From contig NZ_MOMC01000077.1 in NCBI RefSeq assembly GCF_001983105.1, forward strand, positions 21,426 to 30,535: a stretch of DNA of 9,110 nucleotides, read 5' to 3'. Positions 1 to 7,411 of the stretch are shown here, piece by piece. Position 1 is the stretch's first letter. Every line of letters begins with the position of its first letter. The stretch comes from Pseudofrankia asymbiotica (GTDB lineage Bacteria > Actinomycetota > Actinomycetes > Frankiales > Frankiaceae). The notes beneath the pieces are model-generated. The model was not told where the DNA came from and did no database searches. It saw nothing but the letters and a program-made list of their open reading frames with translations. Position numbers and translations under genes: made by a program.

Positions 1-990
1 CCGCGAGACCGTCCTGCTGCCCCGGCCGCCGAGGCTCTCCGGCGTCTTCCACAGCTGGTGGGGCGGGCGCTGCTCGGTGAAGCGGGTGAGCTGAAGGCCG
101 TTGCCGTTCGCCAGCCGTTCGAGGGACGCGGTCTCCTTGTTCTGCGGGGAGAACTGGGTGTACGTGTCGCGCAGGTGGCCTGCGCTGTCCAGGTCGTGCT
201 CGACGTAGTGGAAGGCGTCGCGCGTGCGGTGCATGAAGTAGCGGTACCGCTGCGCGACCTGGTCGGATCCGTCCACGTGGTCGACCCAGTCACCCAGCCG
301 ACCGTGCCAGTGCCGGACGCGCTCTCCCGAGAGCACCTCGCTGCCGGCACGGTCGTACCGGTGCCAGCGCCAGCCCTCGCCGGGGTGCCGGTCGGCGCGC
401 ACGATGCCGCCGTCGGACATGTGCAGGTACTCGCGCACCTTGAGGCCGAACGGGTTGACATCCCACCACATGCCGTCGATCTCGTCGAACCGGCGCATGC
501 CCCGGCCGGCCAGGTCGCCGAACAGCCCGTTACCGAGCCGGTCCCACTGCAGCCAGTGCAGCCGCCCGCTGACGTCGCCGACGTGGCCGCCGCGCTCGGC
601 GAACAGCTCGAGGTAGCGGTTACCGAGCCCCCTGTCGGCGGGCAGCGTCGCACGGATGTAGAACGTCGTCCCGTCCCTTCCGGCGAGGACGAGCTCCCCG
701 GCCCGGCCGCGCGCGATCACGCCCTCGGCGCCGTAGGCGACGTCGCCACTCGGCCCGACCAGCCGCACGCCGTGCTCGTCGACCCGCGTCCACGTCCCGG
801 CACCGTGGTCGATCTCGAACCGGGTGCCGTCCGGGCGGCCACGGCGGTCGAGCCAGCGCACCCGCTCGGACTCCAGCTGACCGCCGCGGTCGTAGACCCG
901 GACGTCACCGTCGTGAGGACCGCCGGTCCTGTCGGTCACGCGGTACCGGTCGCCGTCCCGCGTGACGTCGACCTTGTCGACCGGCCGGCC
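1..990 (-). repeat. Module B of the giant protein (second copy, cut by window edge)
   Basis: This encodes roughly residue 2054 to 2383. The landmarks follow the order of module A: YRVTDRTGGPHDGDVRV (Y2069), RRGRPDGTRFEIDH, GELVLAG, GDVSGRLHWLQW, IDGMWWDVN, DGGIVRAD, DAFHYVEHDL and a final RPP..TPESL that matches RPP..TPEQL of copy A. The alignment offset falls from 3366 to 3348 nt through two 3-residue gaps, then drops by a further ~52 residues where copy A has its insertion. A perfect 31-bp identity remains between 551-581 and 3899-3929. The module has not ended at the window edge. Confidence 0.85.
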
Positions 991-3900
991 GTTGCCGTCG
1001 TGGTAGCGCGGCGTCGACGCGCCGCCGCCCGGGTCCGGGTACTCGCGGATGTGCCCGTCGCCGAACGCGCGCAGGGGCCCACGGGGTGTGTGGCCGGCGC
1101 CGGCCATGGCCGGTCCCGTGGAGCCGCGTGCGCTGGCCGACGCCGTGGCGTGCCCCGGCGCGGAGGCCGAGCCGTGCGCCCCGGCCGGTACCGAGGGATG
1201 CGCCCCGCCCGGTGCCGAGCCGTGCGCCCCGCCCGGCGCCGAGGGATGCGTCCCGCCTGGCGCCGAGGGGTGCGCCGAGGTCGGCGGGTGCCCCGCGCCT
1301 GCCCCCGGAGCATGCGCGGACGTCGAGCCATGGCCGCCGGACGAGGGCTGGCTGTGCGCCTGTCCGGGCCTCGAACCGTGCCCGCCGGCCGGCGCCGGGC
1401 CATGCGCCTCCCCCGGCACCGAGCCATGGGTCGCCGGCGCCGGCGTGAGGTGCCGGAGGGGTTCGGGGCGCGCGGCCGGGTCGAGGTGCGGGGCCCTCGG
1501 GTGGCCCAGTGCCGCCGCGCGCCGGCGCAGCAGCGCGTCGCGCAGGTCGAACAGGCCGTCGCGCAGGTCGAACAGGGCGTCGAGCTGCACCGCGCCGGCG
1601 TCGCCGCGCATCGCCTCCATGCGTGGGAAGAACTCCTGGGCCCAGTCGCGGGCCGCCCGCATCCGCTCGACGCGCGTCGAGGCCGGGACGAACTCGCCTA
1701 TCAGCCCGTCCGTCGCGAGCAGCTGCCCACGGCCCGGGCCCGCCGGGGACGGACCCCGGCCCGGGAGCCCACCGGACGGGCCGGACGGGCCGGGCTCGCG
1801 GCCGACGATCCGCGACCGCCCGAACGGGTCACGGTCCCAGATCCGCCCGGTCATCGACCGGTAGCGCAGCAGTCTCCCGTCGGGGTCGGTCTCCCGCCAC
1901 TGGCCGTGCCCGTGCTCCGTCTCCCGGAACACGCCCGGCTCTGTCTCCCGGCGTTCGCGCAGCACCGTGCCCAGGTCGTGCTCGCGCCACTCGCCCCATC
2001 CGGACGGCGCGTCGACCGGTCGGGGCAGGCCGCGTTCCACGGAACGCCGCGCCTCTGGGTTGAGCAGGTCGTCCAGAGTCTCCCGCTCGTGCCAGCTGTA
2101 CTCCAGGACGCGGCCGTCGGCGGACTCGCGGACGACCACCAGGCCGTCCTCCGTCGCCACGACGTCGCGCCAGTCGGCCGCCGCCCGGCCCGAGGGCGCG
2201 TCGGTCGCCCAGCGGTCGCCCGGCGCGAGACCGTCGTCGGCCCGCCTCCACTGGCGGGTGGCCACCCGCCCGGACTCCGCGACGCCGTCGGCGCCGAACC
2301 GCGCCGAGCGCCAGGTGCCGTCCGCCTCGCGGTAGGCCCGCAGCGTGGACCCGTCCTCCAGCGAGCGCAGGTCGCGGACCAGGCGGAGCTCGCCGTCGGC
2401 GCCGGCGACATAGTCGCGGTAGGACTCGTCCCAGGCGCCCGTCCACCGCTCGCCGCGTCCGCTGACCCGCGGACCGGTCGCGCCGTCGGCCTCCCACCTC
2501 CAGTCGCCCTGGCGAGGCTCGCCGTGCCCCCGGACCATCGACAGCCCGTCGTCCACCGCCCAGTGGTCGGTGCGGGCGACGACCTGGCCCATCGGGTCGC
2601 GGGTGACGGAGACCGCGCGGGGGTCCTGAGGATGCGGCCCGGGGTGGGTTCCGGGGTGGGTTCCGGTGGAGGGCGGCTCGTACCGGGGCCGGTCCCCGTG
2701 GGCGTAGGTGACGACGTCGCCGTCGCCCGTGGTGTGGCGGACGACCACTGTGCGCTCGCCGGCCGGCCCGGGTTCGGTCGCCGTGTCGACCCAGTGGCGG
2801 CCGTCGCCGGCGAAGTGCCGCTGGCCCGTCGCCAGCTCCGTCTCGCCGTCGAGCTCACGCCAGCGCAGCGGCGCGCGGCCGCCGTCGTCGCTCCAGCCGT
2901 CGAGGACCGACGCCCACCGGCCGTCGGCGTCGCGGCCGATCTCCAGGAGGTGGCCGTCGCCCAGCCGGTGCGTTCCGCGCACGAGATGGCCGCCGATGAA
3001 GTCCGAGAACGACCCGTCGGGCCCGACGACCCGGACGCCGCTGGCGAGGGCCTCGCCGCCGGCGGGCCGCTCCGTCCAGCGGAACACCTGGAAGCTGCCG
3101 TCGCCGCGCAGCCAGGCCGCGCTCGGGAAATCCACCGTCTGGTGCCGGATCCCGCCGGTGGCCCGGGCGACGAGCCGGTCGGCCTGCCGCTCCAGCTGCT
3201 CCGGGGTCGTGCCCGTGCCGCTGGGCGGCCGCCACTCGGCGACGTGCCGGATCTCCAGCTCGTGGCCCCCGGCCACGAACTCCAGCCGCTCGGTCATCGA
3301 GCCCCGCGCCGAGTACCGGGTGTACGCGTCGCCGACCCGGTGGTCGCGGGCCATGCTGTAGACCGAGTGGTCGATGGTCAGGTCGTGCTCGAGGTAGTGG
3401 AACGCGTTCCTGGGCGAGTTCGCCCAGCCGAAGTACCGCTGAGCGAACGCCCCCGAGTCGGCGTGCCGGTCGGCCCAGCCGCCCCAGGTCCAGTAGCGCC
3501 GCCCGTCCATGACCTCGATGCCGTCCTGGTAGCGGGTCCAGAACCACTGCCTCCGCGTGTACCAGTGTTCGCGCGAGCCGCTGTCCGCGCGGACGATGCC
3601 GCCGTCGTGCGTCTCGACGTAGGAGCGGACCTTCCGGCCGAGGCCGTCGACGTCCGACCACATGCCGTCGATGCCGCTCTCCACGCGCATGCCGCGATCG
3701 ACCAGGCGACCTCCCAGCTCGCCGTAGTACAGCTCGCCGGGGCGCGCCAGCCCGCCGGGGCGCACGAAGTCCTCGGGGCGCATCGACTCGCGGATCTGCC
3801 GCAGGTCGCCGCCGCGCAGCAGCTCGTCGAGGCGCCGCTGGGCGCCGGGGAGCCGCTCCGGGGAGATGCGCTGCACATCCCCCGCTCGTTCCCACTCGAG

Positions 3901-6900
3901 CCAGTGCAGCCGCCCGCTGACGTCGCCGAGACGGCCACCGCGCTCGCCGAACAGCTCCAGCCAGCGGCTGTGCGCCACCTCCCCCTCCCAGTGATCGGGA
4001 AGCGAGGCGCGGACGTAGAAGACCGTCCGGTCGGCGTCGGCGTCTCCCCGGAGGATGAGCTCGCCCTGGCGGCCACGGTCCACGAAGCCCTGGGAGCCGT
4101 ACGCCGCCCGGCCGTTCTCGCCGACGAGCTGGTCGCCGTGCGCGTCGAGGCGGGTCCAGCGCCCGGCCTGGTGGTCGATGTCGAACCAGGTGCCGTCGGG
4201 GCGGCCCCGACGGCCCAGCCAGCTCACCCGTTCGCGGGCGAGCCCACCGTCGAGGCTGTGCACCCGGTAGTCGCCGTCGTGCGGGCCGCCGGAGACGTCG
4301 GTGACGCGGTACCCGTCGTGGTCGCGCACGACGGCGAAGTCGTCCCGCGGCAGACCGAGGTCGGCGTGGCCGCGCGGGATCGCTTCGCCGGCGCCCGAAT
4401 CCGGGGCCCCGTCCGCGCCGCGGCCCAGCGCCGTCAGGTCGGACTCGGCCTGGGCCAGGCGGGCCTCGGCGGCGCGCCTGCCGACCAGCGCGTCGAGGAG
4501 CGCGTCCGGGTCGTGCGCGCCGGTGACCAGCGCCGTGTCGAAGGCGGTGTGCGCCTGGGTGACCTGCGCGGCGGCCCGCTGGTGCGCCGCCACGGCGTCC
4601 GCCGCCTCGCCGGGACGGCCGTCCCCCGTCGCGGGCGCCGCCCGGTGCTGCTGCTGGGGTTGCGGATGCCAGCCGTCAGCCGCGGCCGTGTTCGCGGCCG
4701 TCATGGACCGCTCTGGCAGGTCGGCTCCGCTCGGCGCCCGGAACTCCGGGCGGACCGGGACGCCGACGAGGTCTGAGGCGCCGGCCCCCGTGGTGGCGGC
4801 CGTCTCGGCGCCGCGGGGCGCAGCGGCGGCGCCGGCGGTCTCCGGGCGGCGCGCCGCGGCGTCGAGACCGGCCTCCCCTCGGCCCGCGCTGGCCGAGTCC
4901 ACCCGGTGCGAGGCCCCGGCCGACCCGACCGTCCCGGCCTCGTCGAGCGAGCCACCCGGCGCGCGCGCCGCCGGCTCGGCGAGCCCGTGCTCGGTGAGCC
5001 CATGGTCGGCGAGCGCGCGCTCGCCGGTCGGCGTACCCGGTGACGGCGCGGACGCCGTCCGGGCCGCGGCCGGATCGCCGTGAGCCCGGTCGAGCTCGCC
5101 GGCGGGGACGGTCCCCCCGTGCGCGCCGGGCAGGCCCTGGACGTCACGGGTGCCGGCCGGGCCGATCCGCACCTCGGCGCCGTCCACGGTGATCTCCCGG
5201 CTCACCGCCGAGCCTCGCGGCCCGGGCGCGGTGGCCGCCGGCGGCCGCGACGCCGCCGTGTCGACCGGGGAGGACCGAGGGGGCTCGGCGTGGGCGGTCG
5301 AGCCAGGTGCCGACAGCCGCGAGTCCGTGGCGGCGGTGTGCGCGGCCGACGTCGCCGGTTCGGCGTCGGTGAAGGTGAACGCGACGCGGTCACCCCCGCT
5401 CCGGGTCACGGCGACGGGCACGTCGCCCGTCAGGATCGCGCGCTGCTCGACCGGCCGGAAGCCGGCCAGCGAGTCACCCAGGTGCCCCGCCACCCGGGTG
5501 GAGCCGAGCAGGTCGACCATCCCGGTCGCCCGGGCCATGTGCGCCGGCGCGAACGCCGACAGCGCGCCCGCGTGGGCGGGCAGCGCTCCGGCGGCGGCGA
5601 GCCCGCCGGCGCCGGCGGCCATCGGGACCCCGGCCTGGTCCACCAGGCCCATGAACCCGCCCGTCATGCCGGCGTGCGGCAGGATCAGGCCGGAGGCGCT
5701 GGTCGTGTACGCGGCGGACGCGCCGGCCGGTTCGAACAGTCCAGACAGGCCCGGTTCGAAGTTGAGCCCGTGGCCGGACGCGCCGAACAGACCGGTGGAA
5801 CCGAGCGGGCTGCTGGAACCGAACGCGTGGCTGCCGGGCAGGAACAGCCCATGATCCATCGCGGCGGCTCCCGACAGACCGACCGGGCCGTGCCCGCCGA
5901 ACAGCGGATGCCCACCGAACGGCAGGAGGCCGGTGGACGGCGAGTAGACACCGGACGGCGGGTGGGCGCCGAGGCCACCGACGACGTGGGCCCCGCCCGC
6001 GATGCCGTCGACGACGTAGTGGGCCGGGTTCAGGTACTCCGGTATGCGCAGCCCGCGTCCCAGGACCGACAGCTTGAACGCGCCCCGCAGGCCGTAGACC
6101 CCGATCTCGTTGGCCTCCAGCGGCGTGAAGATCCGCAGCCACTTCCCATGGAGGAACTGGTTGCCGAAACCCGCCTTCAGGCTCTGCCACGGGCGCATCG
6201 CCGTCAGTGCCTGCCAGGGGTGCAGGGCCATCAGCGTCTTCGGCAGCTCGACGAGGGTGACGAAGCCGCGCAGGGCGAGCACCCAGGAGGCGTCGGCCGC
6301 CTTGCCGAGCACGGCGACGACGTCCCACGCCCTGCCCATCACGATCGGCAGCGTCATCGCCCGGGAGAAGTCCCAGGCGGTGATGGCCACCTTGCCCGCG
6401 CCCTTCACCAGCCCCAGCACACCCTCGCCGAGGGCCTTCCAGGTCTTGAGCGCCATCAGCGGCTTCGTCGTCGGCGCCACCGCCATCAGCAGGCCGAACA
6501 GCAGACCCCAGCCGTCCGTCTTGCCGGTGGCGTAGTCGACGACGGCCTTGACGGCGAGCACGGCGTTGAGCGCGAACGCGAGCAGGCCCAGCGGGCCGCC
6601 GACGACGATCGCGACCAGCGTGATGACGATCGCGACCTCGTTGAACGCGTCCCAGAACTGCTCACAGCCCGTCTTCGGCGAGACGATCGCCCGCGCGGCC
6701 GCCCGGATCGTCTCCGTCGCCGCCGACGCCGCCTTGCCCAGGTCCGCCTGCGCGTTGATGGCGTCCGTGCGCAGCCCCGCGAGCGCCGGATCGTCCGGCG
6801 TCAGTCCCTCGGCCCGCGAGTGCGCCGCGTCCGCACGACCCTGCGCGTCCCGCATCGCCCGGACATAACCACGAACAGCCGGCTCCGCCTGCTCGAACGC

Positions 6901-7149
6901 ACTGTGCACACCGGCGATGAAATTGCGGATAGCCCCGTTGACCGTGTCCCGCAGATAGTCCGCGGTCTTCCCGACGAACGCGCCATCGCCCGTGCTCGCG
7001 ACGACACTCGTCAACTGGTCGTGAACGGTCGTGGCCTGCCAGCGCATCTTCCACATGAAGTCCGCGACGCCCACAAGCGCGTCCGGATCACCCGGCGTCG
7101 GATCCCGATCCAGGTGGAGCCGCGACCAGTCAACCGGCCGTCCGCCCAC
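1..7149 (-). CDS. Giant T7SS-signal protein with duplicated beta-rich modules (3' end outside window)
   Basis: The frame is open for 2383 codons with no stop before the left edge. GTG 7149 is the only usual start codon between the upstream in-frame stop (7272-7270) and the conserved N-terminus, and GGGGAGG lies 5 nt before it. Residues 4-120 (RPVDWSRLHLDRDPTPGDPD, then amphipathic helices with GKTADYLRD) resemble the putative T7SS secretion-signal domain of actinobacterial exported proteins, as I recall that family. Residues 172-200 are strongly hydrophobic, with a shorter apolar stretch at 214-226. Residues 390-560 are Gly/Phe/His/Ala-rich, 570-850 are a disordered Ala/Pro/Gly linker, and 855-907 are helical. 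Module A is 930-1343, a WR/DG-rich region is 1344-1780, a helix 1815-1880, a His/Pro/Gly linker 1884-2040, and module B starts near 2055. I saw a single cysteine (C162). Export by T7SS is inferred. Enzymatic function is unknown because the C-terminus is missing; a polymorphic toxin or a surface protein are both possible. Confidence 0.93.
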   Translation of the reverse strand, partial: MGGRPVDWSRLHLDRDPTPGDPDALVGVADFMWKMRWQATTVHDQLTSVVASTGDGAFVGKTADYLRDTVNGAIRNFIAGVHSAFEQAEPAVRGYVRAMRDAQGRADAAHSRAEGLTPDDPALAGLRTDAINAQADLGKAASAATETIRAAARAIVSPKTGCEQFWDAFNEVAIVITLVAIVVGGPLGLLAFALNAVLAVKAVVDYATGKTDGWGLLFGLLMAVAPTTKPLMALKTWKALGEGVLGLVKGAGKVAITAWDFSRAMTLPIVMGRAWDVVAVLGKAADASWVLALRGFVTLVELPKTLMALHPWQALTAMRPWQSLKAGFGNQFLHGKWLRIFTPLEANEIGVYGLRGAFKLSVLGRGLRIPEYLNPAHYVVDGIAGGAHVVGGLGAHPPSGVYSPSTGLLPFGGHPLFGGHGPVGLSGAAAMDHGLFLPGSHAFGSSSPLGSTGLFGASGHGLNFEPGLSGLFEPAGASAAYTTSASGLILPHAGMTGGFMGLVDQAGVPMAAGAGGLAAAGALPAHAGALSAFAPAHMARATGMVDLLGSTRVAGHLGDSLAGFRPVEQRAILTGDVPVAVTRSGGDRVAFTFTDAEPATSAAHTAATDSRLSAPGSTAHAEPPRSSPVDTAASRPPAATAPGPRGSAVSREITVDGAEVRIGPAGTRDVQGLPGAHGGTVPAGELDRAHGDPAAARTASAPSPGTPTGERALADHGLTEHGLAEPAARAPGGSLDEAGTVGSAGASHRVDSASAGRGEAGLDAAARRPETAGAAAAPRGAETAATTGAGASDLVGVPVRPEFRAPSGADLPERSMTAANTAAADGWHPQPQQQHRAAPATGDGRPGEAADAVAAHQRAAAQVTQAHTAFDTALVTGAHDPDALLDALVGRRAAEARLAQAESDLTALGRGADGAPDSGAGEAIPRGHADLGLPRDDFAVVRDHDGYRVTDVSGGPHDGDYRVHSLDGGLARERVSWLGRRGRPDGTWFDIDHQAGRWTRLDAHGDQLVGENGRAAYGSQGFVDRGRQGELILRGDADADRTVFYVRASLPDHWEGEVAHSRWLELFGERGGRLGDVSGRLHWLEWERAGDVQRISPERLPGAQRRLDELLRGGDLRQIRESMRPEDFVRPGGLARPGELYYGELGGRLVDRGMRVESGIDGMWSDVDGLGRKVRSYVETHDGGIVRADSGSREHWYTRRQWFWTRYQDGIEVMDGRRYWTWGGWADRHADSGAFAQRYFGWANSPRNAFHYLEHDLTIDHSVYSMARDHRVGDAYTRYSARGSMTERLEFVAGGHELEIRHVAEWRPPSGTGTTPEQLERQADRLVARATGGIRHQTVDFPSAAWLRGDGSFQVFRWTERPAGGEALASGVRVVGPDGSFSDFIGGHLVRGTHRLGDGHLLEIGRDADGRWASVLDGWSDDGGRAPLRWRELDGETELATGQRHFAGDGRHWVDTATEPGPAGERTVVVRHTTGDGDVVTYAHGDRPRYEPPSTGTHPGTHPGPHPQDPRAVSVTRDPMGQVVARTDHWAVDDGLSMVRGHGEPRQGDWRWEADGATGPRVSGRGERWTGAWDESYRDYVAGADGELRLVRDLRSLEDGSTLRAYREADGTWRSARFGADGVAESGRVATRQWRRADDGLAPGDRWATDAPSGRAAADWRDVVATEDGLVVVRESADGRVLEYSWHERETLDDLLNPEARRSVERGLPRPVDAPSGWGEWREHDLGTVLRERRETEPGVFRETEHGHGQWRETDPDGRLLRYRSMTGRIWDRDPFGRSRIVGREPGPSGPSGGLPGRGPSPAGPGRGQLLATDGLIGEFVPASTRVERMRAARDWAQEFFPRMEAMRGDAGAVQLDALFDLRDGLFDLRDALLRRRAAALGHPRAPHLDPAARPEPLRHLTPAPATHGSVPGEAHGPAPAGGHGSRPGQAHSQPSSGGHGSTSAHAPGAGAGHPPTSAHPSAPGGTHPSAPGGAHGSAPGGAHPSVPAGAHGSASAPGHATASASARGSTGPAMAGAGHTPRGPLRAFGDGHIREYPDPGGGASTPRYHDGNGRPVDKVDVTRDGDRYRVTDRTGGPHDGDVRVYDRGGQLESERVRWLDRRGRPDGTRFEIDHGAGTWTRVDEHGVRLVGPSGDVAYGAEGVIARGRAGELVLAGRDGTTFYIRATLPADRGLGNRYLELFAERGGHVGDVSGRLHWLQWDRLGNGLFGDLAGRGMRRFDEIDGMWWDVNPFGLKVREYLHMSDGGIVRADRHPGEGWRWHRYDRAGSEVLSGERVRHWHGRLGDWVDHVDGSDQVAQRYRYFMHRTRDAFHYVEHDLDSAGHLRDTYTQFSPQNKETASLERLANGNGLQLTRFTEQRPPHQLWKTPESLGGRGSRTVSR
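1153..1272 (-). repeat. 24-bp tandem repeat encoding His-Pro-Ser-Ala-Pro-Gly-Gly octapeptides
   Basis: Five consecutive units begin with His codons at 1272, 1248, 1224, 1200 and 1176. They read HPSAPGGT, HPSAPGGA, HGSAPGGA, HPSVPAGA and HGSASAPG. They sit inside a longer His/Gly/Ser/Pro/Ala-rich stretch (about 1030-1440) with irregular HGS and HPP motifs. This is a flexible, probably disordered spacer directly before module B. Slippage at such repeats could change its length between strains. Confidence 0.85.
1536..1577 (-). repeat. 21-bp tandem duplication encoding LFDLRD(G/A)
   Basis: Two 21-bp units, 1536-1556 and 1557-1577, differ only in their last base. In the giant protein they encode the back-to-back heptads LFDLRDG and LFDLRDA within a predicted helix (about residues 1815-1880) rich in Arg, Asp, Leu and Ala. 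A 7-residue step preserves helical phase, so the duplication could extend an amphipathic helix or coiled coil. Confidence 0.75.
2641..2664 (-). repeat. 12-bp tandem repeat encoding GTHP units
   Basis: The plus strand reads GGGGTGGGTTCC twice in succession. On the coding strand this gives GTHPGTHP followed by the related GPHP, a short Pro/His hinge inside the region between modules A and B. Confidence 0.75.
3123..4362 (-). repeat. Module A of the giant protein (first copy of duplicated domain)
   Basis: This encodes residues 930-1343 of the giant protein. It opens around YRVTDVSGGPHDGDYRV (Y947) and continues with RRGRPDGTWFDIDH, GELILRG, a GDVSGRLHWLEW block, IDGMWSDVDG, DGGIVRAD and NAFHYLEHDL. 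Its counterpart, module B, lies about 1120 residues further on. By eye the two are roughly 60% identical over the first ~50 residues. Copy A carries an extra helical, charged segment of about 52 residues between the HWLEW and IDGMW blocks (approximately 3672-3890). Abundant Trp, Tyr, Gly and Asp-Gly turns suggest an all-beta fold. I do not recognise the family. Confidence 0.85.
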
Positions 7150-7154
7150 CCGCG

Positions 7155-7161
7155 CCTCCCC
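7155..7161 (-). promoter_or_regulatory. Ribosome binding site of the giant gene
   Basis: On the minus strand GGGGAGG precedes GTG 7149 by 5 nt. It decides the start, because the next in-frame candidates (GTG 7074, ATG 7056) would remove the conserved RPVDWS...DPTPGDPD segment. Confidence 0.8.
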
Positions 7162-7199
7162 ACCGCCTCGGACCGAGGCCGCCCGCGACCAGGGCGGCC

Positions 7200-7231
7200 A
7201 GGATCCCGCCCTGGATCCTCGGGTTGGATCC
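7200..7231. promoter_or_regulatory. GGATCC cluster with perfect inverted repeat (possible operator)
   Basis: AGGATCC (7200-7206), a 6-nt spacer and GGATCCT (7213-7219) form a perfect 7-bp inverted repeat. A third GGATCC follows at 7226-7231. A further GGATCC lies inside the giant gene at 7100-7105. The cluster is 51-82 bp upstream of GTG 7149, where a repressor site or 5' UTR structure could act. Function is inferred only. Confidence 0.4.
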
Positions 7232-7314
7232 GGTTCGCGACGCCGCTCCCGCGCCGCGAACCTCCACCCTCAATGGTCAACATGACCGGTTCGGCGGAGA
7301 TTGATCGAATTTCT

Positions 7315-7340
7315 GATGAACCTCGGTCGATGAACCTCGG
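7315..7340. promoter_or_regulatory. Tandem 12-bp direct repeat GATGAACCTCGG (possible regulator site)
   Basis: Two exact copies lie at 7315-7326 and 7329-7340, a 14-bp period, in the middle of the divergent intergenic region beside its most AT-rich part. Direct repeats in such a position are a common form of regulator binding site. The regulator is unknown. Confidence 0.4.
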
Positions 7341-7394
7341 CGGTATCGCCCGCGTTGTATTGAATGGCGGTTGGCGCGGGCCGGGCACCGCGCG

Positions 7395-7403
7395 AGGAGG
7401 GGA
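7395..7403 (+). promoter_or_regulatory. Strong ribosome binding site serving the leader ORF
   Basis: AGGAGGGGA lies 8 nt before ATG 7412. It is the best Shine-Dalgarno sequence near the start of the plus-strand operon, whereas ATG 7486 has only a weak G-rich stretch before it. Confidence 0.65.
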
Positions 7404-7411
7404 CGGGCCAC

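Larger units (their letters stand above)
7150..7411. promoter_or_regulatory. Divergent intergenic regulatory region
   Basis: No credible gene occupies this stretch, which separates the minus-strand giant gene from the plus-strand operon. Around 7300-7320 and 7350-7366 it is clearly more AT-rich than the rest of the window, which fits promoters firing in both directions. I could not assign a convincing -35/-10 pair on either strand. It holds the GGATCC cluster near the giant gene and a 12-bp direct repeat near the centre, both listed separately. Confidence 0.6.

Noticed and set aside
1153..1272. CRISPR-like array
   Set aside because: The 24-bp units are contiguous without spacers and keep the reading frame of the giant protein, so they are a coding tandem repeat.
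2855..3895. Minus-strand open frame of 346 codons overlapping module A
   Set aside because: It is out of frame with the giant protein, extremely Arg/Pro/Ala-rich and without motifs; the overlapping frame encodes the duplicated module.
58..4776. Plus-strand open frame of 1572 codons opposite the giant gene
   Set aside because: Its product is dominated by Val/Ala/Pro/Arg without domain pattern, it has no ribosome binding site, and its repeats mirror those of the minus-strand protein. The minus frame shows coherent conserved motifs and a duplicated module, so this is an antisense shadow of GC-rich codon use.
7301..7361. Sigma70-like promoters (TTGATC at 7301, TTGTAT at 7355)
   Set aside because: No partner hexamer with acceptable match and spacing was found for either, so only the region is annotated.
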